Assembly: GCA_012934845.2 (NCBI GenBank)
Contig: WNNJ02001239.1
Coordinates: 1 to 64,000, forward strand
DNA: 64,000 nucleotides
Direction of reading: 5' to 3'
DNA from: Pomphorhynchus laevis
Lineage: Eukaryota > Acanthocephala > Palaeacanthocephala > Echinorhynchida > Pomphorhynchidae
In this document: one piece after another, positions 48,019 to 59,141 of the stretch
Numbering within the stretch: the first letter of the stretch is position 1
Layout of the letters: each line of letters starts with the position of its first letter
Program-made: the position numbers and the translations under genes
Notes under the pieces: generated by a model
What the model was told of the DNA's origin: nothing
What the model saw: the letters and a program-made list of their open reading frames with translations, nothing else
Database searches by the model: none

Positions 48019-48655
48019 TCAAGAGTGAATATACATATACTTGATTACATATAGAATTTGAAGTAGATTTTGAACATTGCTGTTGCCATCTGATCTGACA
48101 GTTTGAAGCTCATTGCATTCGCTAACAAATAAATCAACATCAAATTTTTTGACCGCTGAAATAAATGCCGGGATTGTGTATTTCCACAACAAAAAAGAGC
48201 TATGACCATCTAAAAACATGCGTCGATTGTACAAAAGCATCAATCTAAACAGTAATTACCGAGTAACATTGATGTCATACTTTCCGATAGATTTAGCCAT
48301 TTGTAATCCTCGGAATGATGCAACAAAAGATGTCTTAGTTGCATACAATATTTGTCGTCAAATATGACCGTGCTCCATCTTAGCATAAATCCCAATTCTC
48401 TTTTCTAAAGCAAAATCGATAAACACTTTATTACAATTGCGTGATTAACCACCCATAGCTTCAGAGCGCTGGACCCGTATTTCTCTATAAATGGAATACC
48501 ACCTTGAGCATATTTCTTTGCGCTGAGGTTAAGAACACATAAAAATTCATTTGTTGGACGATCATCTGCATCGAGTTTACGAGTCTTCACGATTTTACAC
48601 CAGTTCAAAGCCGTAAACAGAATGTTGACACCCTCATCGAATTCGCCCAATATCT
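48019..48655 (-). pseudogene. Disrupted gene-like relic
   Basis: Protein-like text on the minus strand, starting after a TTTTAG: LGEFDEGVNILFTALNWCKI, KTRKLDADDRPTNEF, GGIPFIEKYGSSALKLWVVN. It then shifts frame to FALEKRIGIYAKMEHG and TSFVASFRGLQMAKSIGKYD with a TGA between, then to DGHSSFLLWKYTIPAFISAV and KKFDVDLFVSECNELQT after a TAA. Base composition is higher in GC than its surroundings. Either a pseudogene with a frameshift and stops, or an interrupted gene with tiny introns (a 30-nt GTAATA...TTTAG segment at about 48,409-48,438 keeps one frame open). Family not recognised. Confidence 0.4.
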
Positions 48656-51559
48656 AAAATTAAAAGTCAAGTTATTTTATATATTAATGCAATTTTAATA
48701 TAAGATCTGTGAAGATATATGATATAACAACCTTACATTAGTGTCTAATGCATTATAAAATTATAGAATTCATTGAATAATTATTTATTTGATGTTAGTT
48801 AACTATTTTTTAATTTTTTAATATTTAGCTAATTAACTAAAGTCCAATTAATCGCATTCAACTAACTCAATTGAACACAAAAATGTTTAAAACAACAGTG
48901 AGTTCCTGTAAAATTTTATTTTAGATTGAAATTATGCTATCAATTTTCAAATGTAATGGCATTAGCTAACTTATATCGCTTTTTTGAAATTAATTTAAGT
49001 GGCAATTTAAATTCAATCATACCCTAGCACATAACTCCATTGTTTCTCTTGAGACCATTTTTACTGAAAAGCCAAAAATATGTGTAAACCACTTGACTTA
49101 TTTTCGTATTTATACAACGTGAGAGGGGACACACTACTGCCGACTCAGTACTGTGCAGAACTGTTTAGTTTGCAAATTTCGGTTAATCACTAAATCATCT
49201 ATGCACACTATGATCTAATTTCGTTTTACACACTCGCTCTTTATAGTTCGCCTGTAACCCACCACCGCATTTTCAAAACACATATCTTCCCATTTTGGCC
49301 AATTTTCTACTGTGATTGACCAAGCTCAACTTTTAAAATACATTGCACTCCAACTCCAGTGTTAAGCGTTATCAACAAATTGCAACATAAGCTGATATTT
49401 GATTTTCTCGTACAGCTTGCCTGCAGAAATACACATGTACGCCTCCTATTGACACCATCAACATGTTTTTTATATGAATGGAATAAGTATCACTGTCGTT
49501 TAAATGCCTTCATATCAATTTTCACATGAAGATATTTTAAACGCCTTTTAACATGCAAATAATGGATTAAACACTTTTTCTAAAACTGCGGTTTTACGAA
49601 AACACAACTCATTGTTTCTATGAATTAGATTTTAAATTTTAAACAATAGAATATTGAACTATAATTTAATTCATGACACTGAAGATGATACCAGCATGTA
49701 CAACACTTTTGGAAATAGTGTAGGTTTCCACATGTTCTGAACAACTAGTGAGAAACATTTTTAAATTCTGAAAATTGTTATTTTTCAAACCGCAATTTAC
49801 AAATTTGATAAATATCTGCATTTAAGTATTTTTACCTGAACATCTTTAAGAATGTAAGTTTCATATTTGTAAATTAAAGAAAATCTGTTAGCTAATGAGT
49901 GTTATTTGCAAAGAAATTGTAAATATGTACTTGAATTTAGTAATTTACAAATAATCGAAATATTTTCAACTATTTAATAAGACCGATATATTAATGAAAT
50001 AATCTAAGCTTGAAACAAAATCAGTGATTATTTAAGTTAATCCTATTTGAACACAAAATATGCTCTTCAATATTCACGTTCTTAATTACATATACCTATT
50101 GAACTTTAGTTACATATGCCTTGTAACTTTTCTAACATATATTTGTGTACATATTTAAAAATATAAGGTGAATTAATTCTCTTAATGACTCGTACATATT
50201 ATTAAAAAGTTGTTTTAAGATTCCTGAAATCGTTAGTAGTTTTACCTTTGGCGTGTCTAAAAATTAAATTTGGAAATCGATACGGAAATTGTCTTTGTCA
50301 CTAAAGTTCAATTTCGCTACAATAATTTTTCAAATGTGCCTAATGATCCAAATATTTAAAATCAACCATGTTTATCTTAACAAAGGTTTACATGTAAAAC
50401 TAGCATGTTTGCTTGCTTCAAATTAGTAAGCTCTAGATAAACTTTTTATATACTTATATAATTCTTCCAGATTCATTCTTCATTTCACGCATTCTTATTT
50501 AGTATTTGACTTCATCCTGCACATATTACGGCGTGGTATTCTCTTATTTAACTTTATGTTGGTGTTTTCCTACATTGATTTAAGTGAAGCGATCGACAAA
50601 ATACAACATAGGAAGGTTGTATTGACCTTCATTCTTTATTTTTTATTCATTTAAATTCTCCTCGTTGAAATCTTGATTTTAATTATTTTGGCGATTTCGA
50701 ATTTCTGTCTACAACAGTACAAGGTTATCTTCTGATTCCATATTTAGATTACAACTGTGATTAACACTTCGTTCATGTGTGATGTATTCATTTAAGTAAA
50801 TTTACCTTTAACCAGTTTATCTTAATAAAGGTTTTACATGTAATACTAGCATGTTGTCTTGCTTTAAATTAGTAAGCTCTAGATAAACTTTTTATATCTT
50901 TATATAATTCTTCTAGCTTTTTTCTAATTTCATCAAATATATTTTTAATCTTTCCATATTTTGATCTTAGATGTGTATTTAAGCTTTCCAAATTTGTTAT
51001 TTATTTAATTTTTTCAATTTCTATTTTCATCAAATTTATTTTTAATCTTTCTATATTTTGTCTGCAAATATAAAACATGATAATGGGATTAATCATTTCA
51101 TTAAACTATGAAACAGGAATTAATTTTAATAGATTCAAGAATGGATAATCACAAAATAAGTTCTGAAACGGGTCCAATTAATGTCGTAAACATATTGTAA
51201 ATGTACATTTTGGTGTACATCGTACTTTTCTTCTTTTCAACAGCTTACAGACTTAATCAAAACTAAGGTTTTTCTTGTTATCACGACTATCGACCTTTGT
51301 ACTCTACGGCAGGACCTTAAAATATTTAAATGACGCTGGACTGAGCGGTCGCAAAGTGTCGTGTTGGTGCTTTCCAACATGTATTAGTCATAAACAAGAT
51401 TGATTTCTATATAAGAAAAACAATTGATTTGATTATTGTATTATTTATTACAGAATGAATATATATTAATTATTATATTTTTATAATATAATAAATTTTA
51501 TATTACAACATTTTAGTAATTTATATGATTCCAATATTGGATATAAAATGCAGTGTAGT
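48656..51559. other. AT-rich non-coding DNA
   Basis: No gene recognised. One direct duplication (50,368/50,815) is listed separately. Around 49,110-49,460 the sequence is slightly less AT-rich but has no open frame or family match. Confidence 0.5.
50368..50920. repeat. Direct duplication, arms about 105 bp, 447 bp apart
   Basis: GTTTATCTTAA(C/T)AAAGG, CTAGCATGTT and AATTAGTAAGCTCTAGATAA are shared by 50,368-50,472 and 50,815-50,920 with few differences. Non-coding. Confidence 0.85.
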
Positions 51560-52915
51560 TCTTTCAGTAGGTCGTTAAGGCCTCTATGAGAGCTAACCCA
51601 CTTGAACACCTATTTTACAGTCTATAAAATTGAATTATTTTTGCAACACATGTCTTATAGAAAGGTAGTCAGCAATAATGGTATAGCCGCTGAATATATT
51701 AAAGGTATTTGGTTATTCTCAATAGATGTTCTTGTGTTTTTTCCTATATCGTGGAATAATGTGATTTTAAAAATACTATTTAAAGGTGGTAATGATCCTC
51801 GTAATCTAAATAATTACTGAGATATCGGAATACTAAGTCAACTATATAAGTTATTTGATACCATCGTAATCCGTAGACTTGCAGTCTGTATCAAACTGTT
51901 TCCCAATCGAGAAACATGGTTTCCACCGAGTTTCTCTACAACAAGTGCTACTAAAAAAGCACTTCTCCATCTTAAAAAACGCTTTCAAGAATCGTGTTCA
52001 AATCGCCTTATTTGTACGCCGCTTTAGTAGATTTTACAAAGGTATTGAATAGCATTGACAGAGATTTGCTTCTTCGAAAATATATAACCGCACTTAGCCT
52101 AAAGGGCTATATCATACATGTACTACACCAGGTTCTCTCGCCTCACATTGTTCGAGTCTTTGATGAAATAAAATATTCAGATTACTTTCAACAAATTAAG
52201 GGCGTTCCTCCGCGTAAATCTTTTAATCCACTTCTCTTCAGTCTATTTGTATATGATCTGCCAGCATGTATAAGGGAATCTAAATCTTGTCTTTTATATG
52301 CATATGATCTGGTTATATATTCGTCAAAATTAGGTGATGTGAGTTTAGCATTAGTTAGGCTCAAACTGTATTGTATGACGGATAGTTTCCAGGCTAATCT
52401 AGCGAAAACAAAGGTGTTAAAATTACGAGGCGGTGGTAGGTTATCACGAAATAATGTTTTAACATATAACGGTATGAGTTTGTAAATGTGTACGCAATTC
52501 TGACATCTTATCTTTAATCTGTCCTCCAATTGGAGTTTTACTAATTTTTTGATATAAATGCTTGCAGGGTTGTTTATTGTATGAGTTCGGTCAATCTTTA
52601 AAGTTTAACAAACTATCCTACATCAATGAATTATTTTCAAATGATGTTTCTTCCAAGTGTTATATATGGGTTATCGGCTATTTAGAAAGATCTGTTTATT
52701 CAGAATTTTAAGCAAATTAATAGTATAAAATGGAATTTCTTTAAATTATTATTTTGCTTGTCCCGCAAGGTTTCGTCTTCGAAATTAGCTTATCTTACTA
52801 GAGAGAAACCCTTGTCGTGTATCCTGCAAAAACTTTTCTCCTTAATTAATACGGTGGCGTTTCGTTTCGCGTGGATCAAATTAGGATTCAAAGCAATTCT
52901 TACTGGATAGTGAAA
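51560..52915 (+). mobile_element. LINE RT fragment, plus strand, decayed
   Basis: An RT and C-terminal part related to the element at 36.6-40.3 kb. Pieces in order: NNGIAAEYIKGIW, then PISWNNVILKILFKGGND, IGILSQLYKLFDTIVIRRL, motif A as AALVDFTKVLNSIDRDLLL (51,994), motif B degraded to KGVPPRKSFNPLLFSLFV, motif C as YAYDLVIYSS (Tyr for the first Asp of YADD), then LRGGGRLSRNNVL and a tail with KVSSSKLAYLTREKPLS. Endonuclease and ORF1 are missing; 5'-truncated. Frameshifts between 51,820 and 51,994 and after 52,485. Confidence 0.82.
51994..52485 (+). pseudogene. RT palm domain with mutated YADD (YAYD)
   Basis: 163 codons covering RT motifs A to D. Motif A keeps its Asp (VDF), but motif B lacks the usual GDPLS/GSPLS and motif C reads YAYD, losing one of the two metal-binding aspartates. 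It cannot be active. The LRGGGRLSR wording after motif D parallels KFRKGGRLCS of the 37 kb element, tying the two to one family. Confidence 0.82.
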
Positions 52916-53179
52916 TTTAATTTACACCTGCCGTTGAATTCCTGAACATTTGGAAGTTTTGTAGTCAAAGAAAGCGAGCATGTATAATGAGATTTTCTCT
53001 TGACGGTTTTCATGGAATTTCGCTCAAATAGAATTATATGCCATACACGAGAATCTGCCTGTATTTGTAAACAAATAAGGGTTTTATTAATAACCATATA
53101 ACCGATAAAAACTTAAGAAACAAAAAATGGAAAAGACAACTTTAAGAAGAAGCCGTTCACGACGTGTATTTTGAAATCT
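52916..53179. other. Spacer without recognisable features
   Basis: AT-rich; nothing recognised between the plus-strand LINE and the 3' end of the Jockey-type element. Confidence 0.5.
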
Positions 53180-53365
53180 TCAACTTATACTCACGGCATC
53201 AGGTCCAGAGGGATATAAGCCCCTCTGCCGCACCAGCCCGCCGCCCTCTGACTAAACCATTCGGGGTCTCTCACACACCTAAGAGTCCAGTCAAGGCGGA
53301 CTATGGTTGGTAATATCGAGATGAGGAACTTGAGAAACCTTAGTCTTTGTTCTAATGGACGTCCT

Positions 53366-53638
53366 CTAGAGAAGAAGACTAATCCCGAGATAGCCCAAGT
53401 ACCCCAGAGGCGCACTTGGAGTTATCCCATTCAATGACAGATGCTGGGCCCGTTTCAGAGCCCACCTAGCTTTCTTCAGGATACGTTTAAGTCTATCCAG
53501 GTCAGCTTTCGCCGACCAATTCACCGTAACGGTGAACCCCAGATATTTTACTCGACTCGTGAAAATAGAGGAGAGTGCAGATAGTGCTAGTCTCTTAAGT
53601 TTCTTTTTATTGGCAGGAACGCCATGAAAGATTACCAC
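53366..53638 (-). pseudogene. Jockey-type RT C-terminal region
   Basis: 90 codons reading VIFHGVPANKKKLKRLALSA, then VKYLGFTVTVNWSAKADLDR (the VKYLG motif common after LINE RT palms) and ILKKARWALKRAQHLSLNGI. Frame-shifted from the palm. The downstream 3' UTR includes GTGTGTGAGAGACCCCGAAT. Confidence 0.8.
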
Positions 53639-53655
53639 ATGCGATTTAGAGGAGT

Positions 53656-54245
53656 TTAAAAAAGGTTTGATGGGGGCAACTGATCTTTTAATCTTGAAAA
53701 GAAACGGCTGATGTCAGAGATTACATCTTTGCACCTGCGTCCAGAGAACAAGGCTGTGGTATCATCAGCATATACCACTAGATGTTGATCACGTTTAAAA
53801 TTCTTGAATAGTACAATGGATGCAGCAAGATATAAGATAGGAGAAAGTGGGGATCCTTGAGGTACACCCGTAATAGGGTAGAACTGACGCGCATCAGGGT
53901 CGTTTTCATAGTAGAACCGCTTGGTGTACAACAATATCTTCACCCTGTTAACAATTCTCGCAGGCAACCCGAGGGACCTGAGAGAGGAGATAACGAAGGG
54001 AATGGAGATCCGGTCAAATGCAGCTGAAAAATCAAGAAAAACAGCCACAGCAAGCTGATGACTATTATCCTGACAAAACTGATGCACTTCACCAATTGCT
54101 GAATGAACCGAGCGCCCTTAAACAAACCCATGAAAACTCGGTGGGATCAAATTACGCCTACATAAATGAACGCTGATTCTACGCGCAAGCGCTTTCTCAT
54201 AGATGGATATGAGGGGGTTTTGAATCGAGATGGGCCGCAGATATT
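53656..54245 (-). pseudogene. Jockey-type RT palm
   Basis: Begins PISIQNPLISIYEKALARRI and PPSFHGFV, then a TAA, then RSVHSAIGEV. The main frame (54,087-53,656) has motif A (AVFLDFSAAFDRI), motif B (GVPQGSPLSPILYLAAS) and motif C with an intact YADD (LVVYADDTTALF). All catalytic aspartates are present. The frame is lost at 53,656, after the FSRLKDQL helix. Confidence 0.88.
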
Positions 54246-54257
54246 TAGGACAAGTGA

Positions 54258-54965
54258 TTAATCTCTTTTTAGGTAAAAAACTCGACGGCTGATGTTGATG
54301 TCCGCTATGTCGGACGGGGAGGCTAATAGCATTGTGATGGGGACCTCATTTCTCTGACTGTATGTCAAAAGCTGACAAACACGTGTGGTGAGTGGCGCGT
54401 GGGATTTGGAGGTGCCCGGGAGTGTTCCCCAGCAGTTAAGGATATCTGTAACAGATAAGTCCCTACTCCTGAAGTCACACCAAAGCGGGATTGGTTGGGG
54501 AGATTGAGTAGCTCCGTAATTATGTAAAGAAAGTGACTCCTCTAAAACTTTGTCAAGGCCTATGCTACCAATCCAAACCAAGGCTCTATCTTTCCAGCAG
54601 ACAAACTTCTCCTTCTTGAATATCTTCCAGTAGGAAGCCTGAGAAGGGTTTAGGTGAGTATTGCTTGCTCTATCCCTGCTCAGCTGGAGCATATATCTAG
54701 AGCTCCAATATTCATTCGAGAGGATATGTCTGGCGGAAACAGAGAGATTGGGAAGGTGTAACATTTTAGCTAGGACCTTGGGCTTTGTTGGAGTAGGATT
54801 GTATATTCGACCTTTATAGGTAGTCGAAAGGATCGCAGTAGCTTGCGATGAGAGGTAGGAATTAAATTTGGTCAAGCTCTCAATTCCAATTCGGGGGAAG
54901 AGTTGGATAGCTGCCTGAATGAAGGTTACTCTAATAGGGTCAAAGTGAAACCTTCTTCTAAGCAA
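54258..54965 (-). pseudogene. Linker and pre-RT region of the Jockey-type ORF2
   Basis: 235 codons between the endonuclease and the RT: FDPIRVTFIQAAIQLFPRIG, then a helical, basic linker and DRALVWIGSIGLDKVLEESL, ending NISRRVFYLKRD. Normally this stretch is continuous with both neighbours, but here it is offset by frameshifts on both sides. No catalytic motif expected. Confidence 0.75.
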
Positions 54966-54976
54966 CGTATTGTCCT

Positions 54977-55567
54977 CTAGTAATATATCGAGGAGAGAAT
55001 TTGTTGTATAGCAATGAAATGTGGGGAAGGTGGTTTATAAATAAGATAGTCGATCCTTGCTCTGCGGAGTGCTGCATTAATCCAACGACCAGTTCTGTCG
55101 TTGAAGTCACCAAGTAACATGTCATAACCGCTCCCCAATATTTGATCCAGGAGGTCACGGTTCTTGTGAATTTCTCCTGACTGAATATAGACATTGGCTA
55201 TGCTTATACGCTTACCGTTCTTACAAAGTGATATAGCTAAACAAGATAGGGCTGGACAAGAGTAGTTTAATAGGAAGGATGACCTTAAGGAGCTTTTACT
55301 AGGGTTAAAAGACCTTGAGATGAAGAGGAGTGAGGGGGTTATGTAAGGAGTAAAGTGGGTGTAGACGTGCTTAGGGTTAAATCGAGTAATATCCTGGGGG
55401 AGACGGATAGACTGCGTCTCCTGAAGGACTATAACATCTGCATCTCTACAAGATAGAAGGCTAAGGGCGAAAGCACCTCCCGAATTCCACTGAAGGATAT
55501 TCAGTAAAAAAGGCCCTTGATTACTTCCCATTGCGTAAGTGTTATCGAAGTGGATCGCCCTCGACAT
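54977..55567 (-). pseudogene. Jockey-type AP endonuclease
   Basis: 196 codons from ATG 55,567. Motifs: LLNILQWNSGG (start), DVIVLQETQS (catalytic Glu), VYIQSGE, MLLGDFNDRTGRWINAAL (GDFN), and RARIDYLIYKPP (IDY). The last catalytic SDH segment is not seen before the stop at 54,977, after which the frame shifts. Its role in the intact element is to nick the target DNA for target-primed reverse transcription. Confidence 0.88.
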
Positions 55568-55835
55568 AGTCGCAACTAGAGGTGGAAAAGTCGCCTTTAC
55601 CGCTTCCCGTCACGACAAATGGAGTCGCTTGCCCACGGGCGATATCTTAATTTCCCTCGTTAGCCAAAGCCCAGGTCGAATCCTTCCGAGCAAGCTTAAG
55701 AGCGGCTATGCTCAGCGCTGACTCGTTTCGTTTCTTAGATTTTGGTGGTTTCTTAATATTGTTGGTCTTCCCAGAAGGAGGAGAACGAAAAGATTCTGCT
55801 AATTGACCCACCAATTTTTGGACCAATTTTTCAAG

Positions 55836-56621
55836 TTAAATCATTGATGCCTGATGCTGCATTTCAATAAGTTTCAGGATTTCCGTATCCAGCATCCTGT
55901 CGTCTTTCTTGTTAGACGAGACAGCTTCCACGAAGCTAGTCGGTTTTGCTGTCACACTCCTGTGTCTCTTTTGGTACGCCTTAAAGATTTTACACTTTTT
56001 TGACCATGCCGGGTGCTCACCACCGCAGTTTGCGCAAAATGGCTTACCTTCACACTTCTCAGCATGTATAGCAGTTGTAGCACACACGCCGCACTTATGG
56101 GGTAAAGAACAGCCAGTGGACCAATGCCCCCACTGATGACAATTGTTGCAGTGAGGGTACGTTAGTGAGTCGGCTTCGATTATTGAAAATCTCAAATTAT
56201 ACCCCATAAAAGGATTGCATGTCGAAATCGACAGTTTTAGAGCTTTATCCATCGGGGTATTGCAGAACGCCATGGGAATGGGGAAGCCTTTAATCGCTTT
56301 TATAAAGCGAACGTTAGAGATTTTGTAATCAGTTTCTAGGGCTGATATATCTTCTTCTGAAATGAATGTGGGCATATTATTTATCTTTATTGTAGCCAGG
56401 ATTGGTTTGGAAGCAATTATACCTTGTTTCCAATGCTCTTTTTTAAAGTAGTCGACGTACGACATTGCCAGATCAAGAGTGCATAATGAGATTTTAATCT
56501 CAGATTCATAATATTTAATCGCATTGAACAATATCCTTTTTTTAAATCGACCGGCAAAGCTTCTTATAAAAACGTTGAACATGTTCTGTCTTTCCAGAGG
56601 CACCAAACGTCTGATAATCAC
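55836..56621 (-). CDS. Jockey-type ORF1 (gag-like, CCHC zinc knuckles)
   Basis: 261-codon open frame starting MIIRRLVPLERQNMF. The middle has an RNA-binding-like fold region (VRFIKAIKGFPIPMAFCNTP, with SISTCNPFMGYNLRF). Three knuckles follow: CNNCHQWGHWSTGC (C-x2-C-x4-H-x4-C), CGVCATTAIHAEKC and CANCGGEHPAWSKKC, the last of the C-x2-C-x3-H-x6-C type typical of Jockey/I-clade ORF1. It then has a basic YQKRHRSVTAK tail. The role is binding the element's own RNA and forming particles. The frame is intact here even though ORF2 is broken. It may be slightly shortened at its C-terminus. Confidence 0.85.
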   Translation of the reverse strand: MIIRRLVPLERQNMFNVFIRSFAGRFKKRILFNAIKYYESEIKISLCTLDLAMSYVDYFKKEHWKQGIIASKPILATIKINNMPTFISEEDISALETDYKISNVRFIKAIKGFPIPMAFCNTPMDKALKLSISTCNPFMGYNLRFSIIEADSLTYPHCNNCHQWGHWSTGCSLPHKCGVCATTAIHAEKCEGKPFCANCGGEHPAWSKKCKIFKAYQKRHRSVTAKPTSFVEAVSSNKKDDRMLDTEILKLIEMQHQASMI

Positions 56622-56720
56622 CAGGTTGGATAATTTTGGTACCGGGGGATTTCACCCTCCTGAATATATTCAAGAGAAGCTAAATCTCCACTTACCTCGT
56701 TTATTGCATTGACAGGAAAA

Positions 56721-57617
56721 TTAGATTTCATTGAGTTCTTTGAACGCTCCGATATGCTAAATTTACTCATTTTTTTCTGTATTTGTAAATATTGTTTATG
56801 TATGTGTCAACAGCTCTTACATGTTCGAACTTGGCATTCATTTAAAAAACTATCCCTATTGCAGCTTGACAAAATATGATTTTTATCTCAAATAATACAA
56901 TTCCGCGTGAATTTTTGTAATCATATAAGCCCGACTCTGAATAAATACGACAAACAGTAATAGATGCCGTTTTGTCATCCCAATGACTCATCAGTGTCAG
57001 ATTCTTCCCACTGCTAGATGCAGAGGAAGACAAGCAGACGGCTAATCCTCCTCTGAGCTTTGAATTAGTATTATCAACGACCTGTGAATTAGTATTATTA
57101 ATTCATGATATGTTTGCCTATTAACGTTGTAGTGTGGTAATAACGTTTTGATGTTGATCCTCCCTCATCGCCCGTGGCGGCAGAGGTTTATTATTTTAAA
57201 TAAATTATCTCAGATAATTATTTTATTATTACAATGCGAGGTTGTTGTTTCTTTTTCTTTAGTATATCTAAAGAGATATAAGTATTATTTAAGAAAACCG
57301 TTATTATTATAGATATAAGCTGCTTGCAACTTTAAATTTTCTGTTGATGCCATTGATTATTGAAGATGTTATTTTATTTAACATTTATCTTCCTTCTGTA
57401 GTTAAATCTTATATCAAATGGAAAAAACATGTCAATATACTGTACTTAAAAATAATAAATATACATGAATGATAGAATAGTTTTAGTATGCATAATTGTA
57501 CAAATAGTACAATCTTTAAATAAAGGTTGACGACTAAATCGGATAGAAAATTTTGATTCTTTCAGCAATCACATTATCACATTGTAGTCAAGTAGTTAAG
57601 TATCAATAATTTTCTTG
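56721..57617. other. Spacer between Jockey-type LINE and transporter gene
   Basis: AT-rich with a GC-richer patch at 56,990-57,180 (GCCCGTGGCGGCAGAGG) in which no family was recognised. The 3' end of the transporter mRNA should lie in the right part of this interval. No other gene seen. Confidence 0.5.
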
Positions 57618-59141
57618 TTAGATGTGCAGCTGGAATTTTAGTAACATCGATTTTACGTCAACGAATTTAATTACATAATAGTAGATAAAATACAACGCTG
57701 TCGGAAGAAATATGAATAGATTAATGCACATATGCATAAGTGCAGCTTTGTCATCTTGAATACTTGACATTATCTTAATTAAATAGGTTATGGTCAATAA
57801 GGGAACAACAACTGTCCAGCAAAGTTTCAAATATCTGCCAGGAAATTCATGATCTTCAACTTTAATTTTAACAAGAAATTGCTTAAAATTGACTATGCAT
57901 GCGACCACCTCAACTAAGATTATGATCGGTACGATGATATTGCGGTGATCAGGAAGGTTGATAAATTCAGTAACCACATTTCCTTTGCAGATTACAGTTG
58001 GAATGGCTAAGCTGGCCATTATATTAACAACGATTAATCGTCCATTTACAGGATTTACTCGCAAATATTTAATCTGTTCACTGATTGCCGAATAGATTGC
58101 TTCCATCGTCAGGAATATTGTAGTGCTTCCTAGCAAAAGGAATAATAAACTATATACGACAAGAAAAATCGATCCATATTGAGCTTTATCAAGAAAAAAA
58201 TACACGATTTTGTAGAGTTGTAAAACGCCATTACTATCGGTAGATATAAGGTCTCCAGTGTCAAACGTGAATGTTGTAAAGGATGTAATAATTGCCAGAA
58301 TCAAAGAAAGCACAAAGTCATAAATGGCAATTGTATATGCGGTATATTTTAGATGTGTTGCGTTTTCACCAGCGTAACTAGTAAATGCGATGAATACACC
58401 TGTACCAATAGATGTCGAATGAATAATAGACGACGCTGACATATACCACGATTGAAAGTTGAGCAGATTATGCCATCGCGGTTTTAGCAATAAATCAAAA
58501 CCATCGAAAACAGATTTAATGCTCGCTGCTTTGTTCAAAACTATAAATAAACACGTGAAAATGACAAGTAAATAACCGAATGACCATTTTGCGATTGTTC
58601 TTGCTCCACCCTGAATATGGGTGAAACAGGTTGCCATGACAAAAAATAACAAGGGAAGATAATCATAACGTAATCCACGTTCACACTTATTTATTATAGT
58701 GCTGTTTAAGAATTTATGAATATCGATTGGATTTAAGTCAGTTTTGTTATGATTCAAATGTAACCAGCTATTCGGATATGACAATGAATTAAAAAATAAA
58801 TAAGAAATAACTAAACCTTCAGATATGAAGTATATCAGATAGTATACGTTAAGTATAATTATAGTATATCCAAATCCAGTAAAGCTCGGAATAAGCTTGG
58901 ACCATACTTTAATGTAAGATTTTCGAAAGGTATATCCTATAAGCAATTCCAGATAAATGACAGGAATTGAAAGTGTTAGCATTAATACGAGGTGTTGAAT
59001 GATAAAGTTTGCCCCACCATACATTGCAGCATTCTTTATCGGATGGATGAAGTCTCTATGTCCAATAACGTGAAGGATTAGAGTGAAAATGTATGGGGTA
59101 GTGCTCGACCATGTGCGTGCTTGGATTTTGCTACAAATCAT
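57618..59141 (-). CDS. Divergent SLC6-type (Na+/Cl--dependent) transporter, intronless
   Basis: 507-codon intact frame, ATG at 59,141, TAA at its end. About 12 hydrophobic helices are expected of the SLC6 neurotransmitter/amino-acid symporter family. Matches to the family: ARTW near residue 8-11, GGANF (42-46) where SLC6 proteins read NGGGAF, SIPVIYLELLIGY (58-70), GFGYTIIILNVYYLIYF (89-105, conserved Tyr pair), a large extracellular loop with two N-glycosylation sequons (132, 146), FQSWYMSASSII (229-240), IAFTSYAGEN (251-260), LLLGSTTIFLTMEAIYSAI (335-353) and GRYLKLCW (435-442). The helix-1 signature NVWRFPY is replaced by RDFIHP, and the Asn before GGG is missing, so the ion-binding site is altered. 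The N-terminus is very short. The substrate is unknown. Absence of introns could mean a retrocopy, but the frame is fully open. Confidence 0.85.
   Translation of the reverse strand: MICSKIQARTWSSTTPYIFTLILHVIGHRDFIHPIKNAAMYGGANFIIQHLVLMLTLSIPVIYLELLIGYTFRKSYIKVWSKLIPSFTGFGYTIIILNVYYLIYFISEGLVISYLFFNSLSYPNSWLHLNHNKTDLNPIDIHKFLNSTIINKCERGLRYDYLPLLFFVMATCFTHIQGGARTIAKWSFGYLLVIFTCLFIVLNKAASIKSVFDGFDLLLKPRWHNLLNFQSWYMSASSIIHSTSIGTGVFIAFTSYAGENATHLKYTAYTIAIYDFVLSLILAIITSFTTFTFDTGDLISTDSNGVLQLYKIVYFFLDKAQYGSIFLVVYSLLFLLLGSTTIFLTMEAIYSAISEQIKYLRVNPVNGRLIVVNIMASLAIPTVICKGNVVTEFINLPDHRNIIVPIIILVEVVACIVNFKQFLVKIKVEDHEFPGRYLKLCWTVVVPLLTITYLIKIMSSIQDDKAALMHMCINLFIFLPTALYFIYYYVIKFVDVKSMLLKFQLHI

Larger units (their letters stand above)
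53180..56720 (-). mobile_element. Jockey-type LINE, nearly full length, frameshifted
   Basis: Minus-strand element with a complete order of parts: ORF1 gag-like with three CCHC-type knuckles (56,621-55,836), AP endonuclease (55,567-54,977), linker (54,965-54,258), RT (about 54,245-53,656), C-terminal region (53,638-53,366) and a 3' UTR of about 180 bp ending near 53,180. Frame breaks between ORF2 parts and a stop in the RT (GFV-stop-GRSVHS) make it inactive. Its GC content is much higher than its surroundings. Its 3' end is also present as a solo fragment at 40.3 kb. Confidence 0.92.

Noticed and set aside
54958-55194. 78-codon minus-strand open frame overlapping the endonuclease
   Set aside because: Reads the Jockey endonuclease in the wrong frame.
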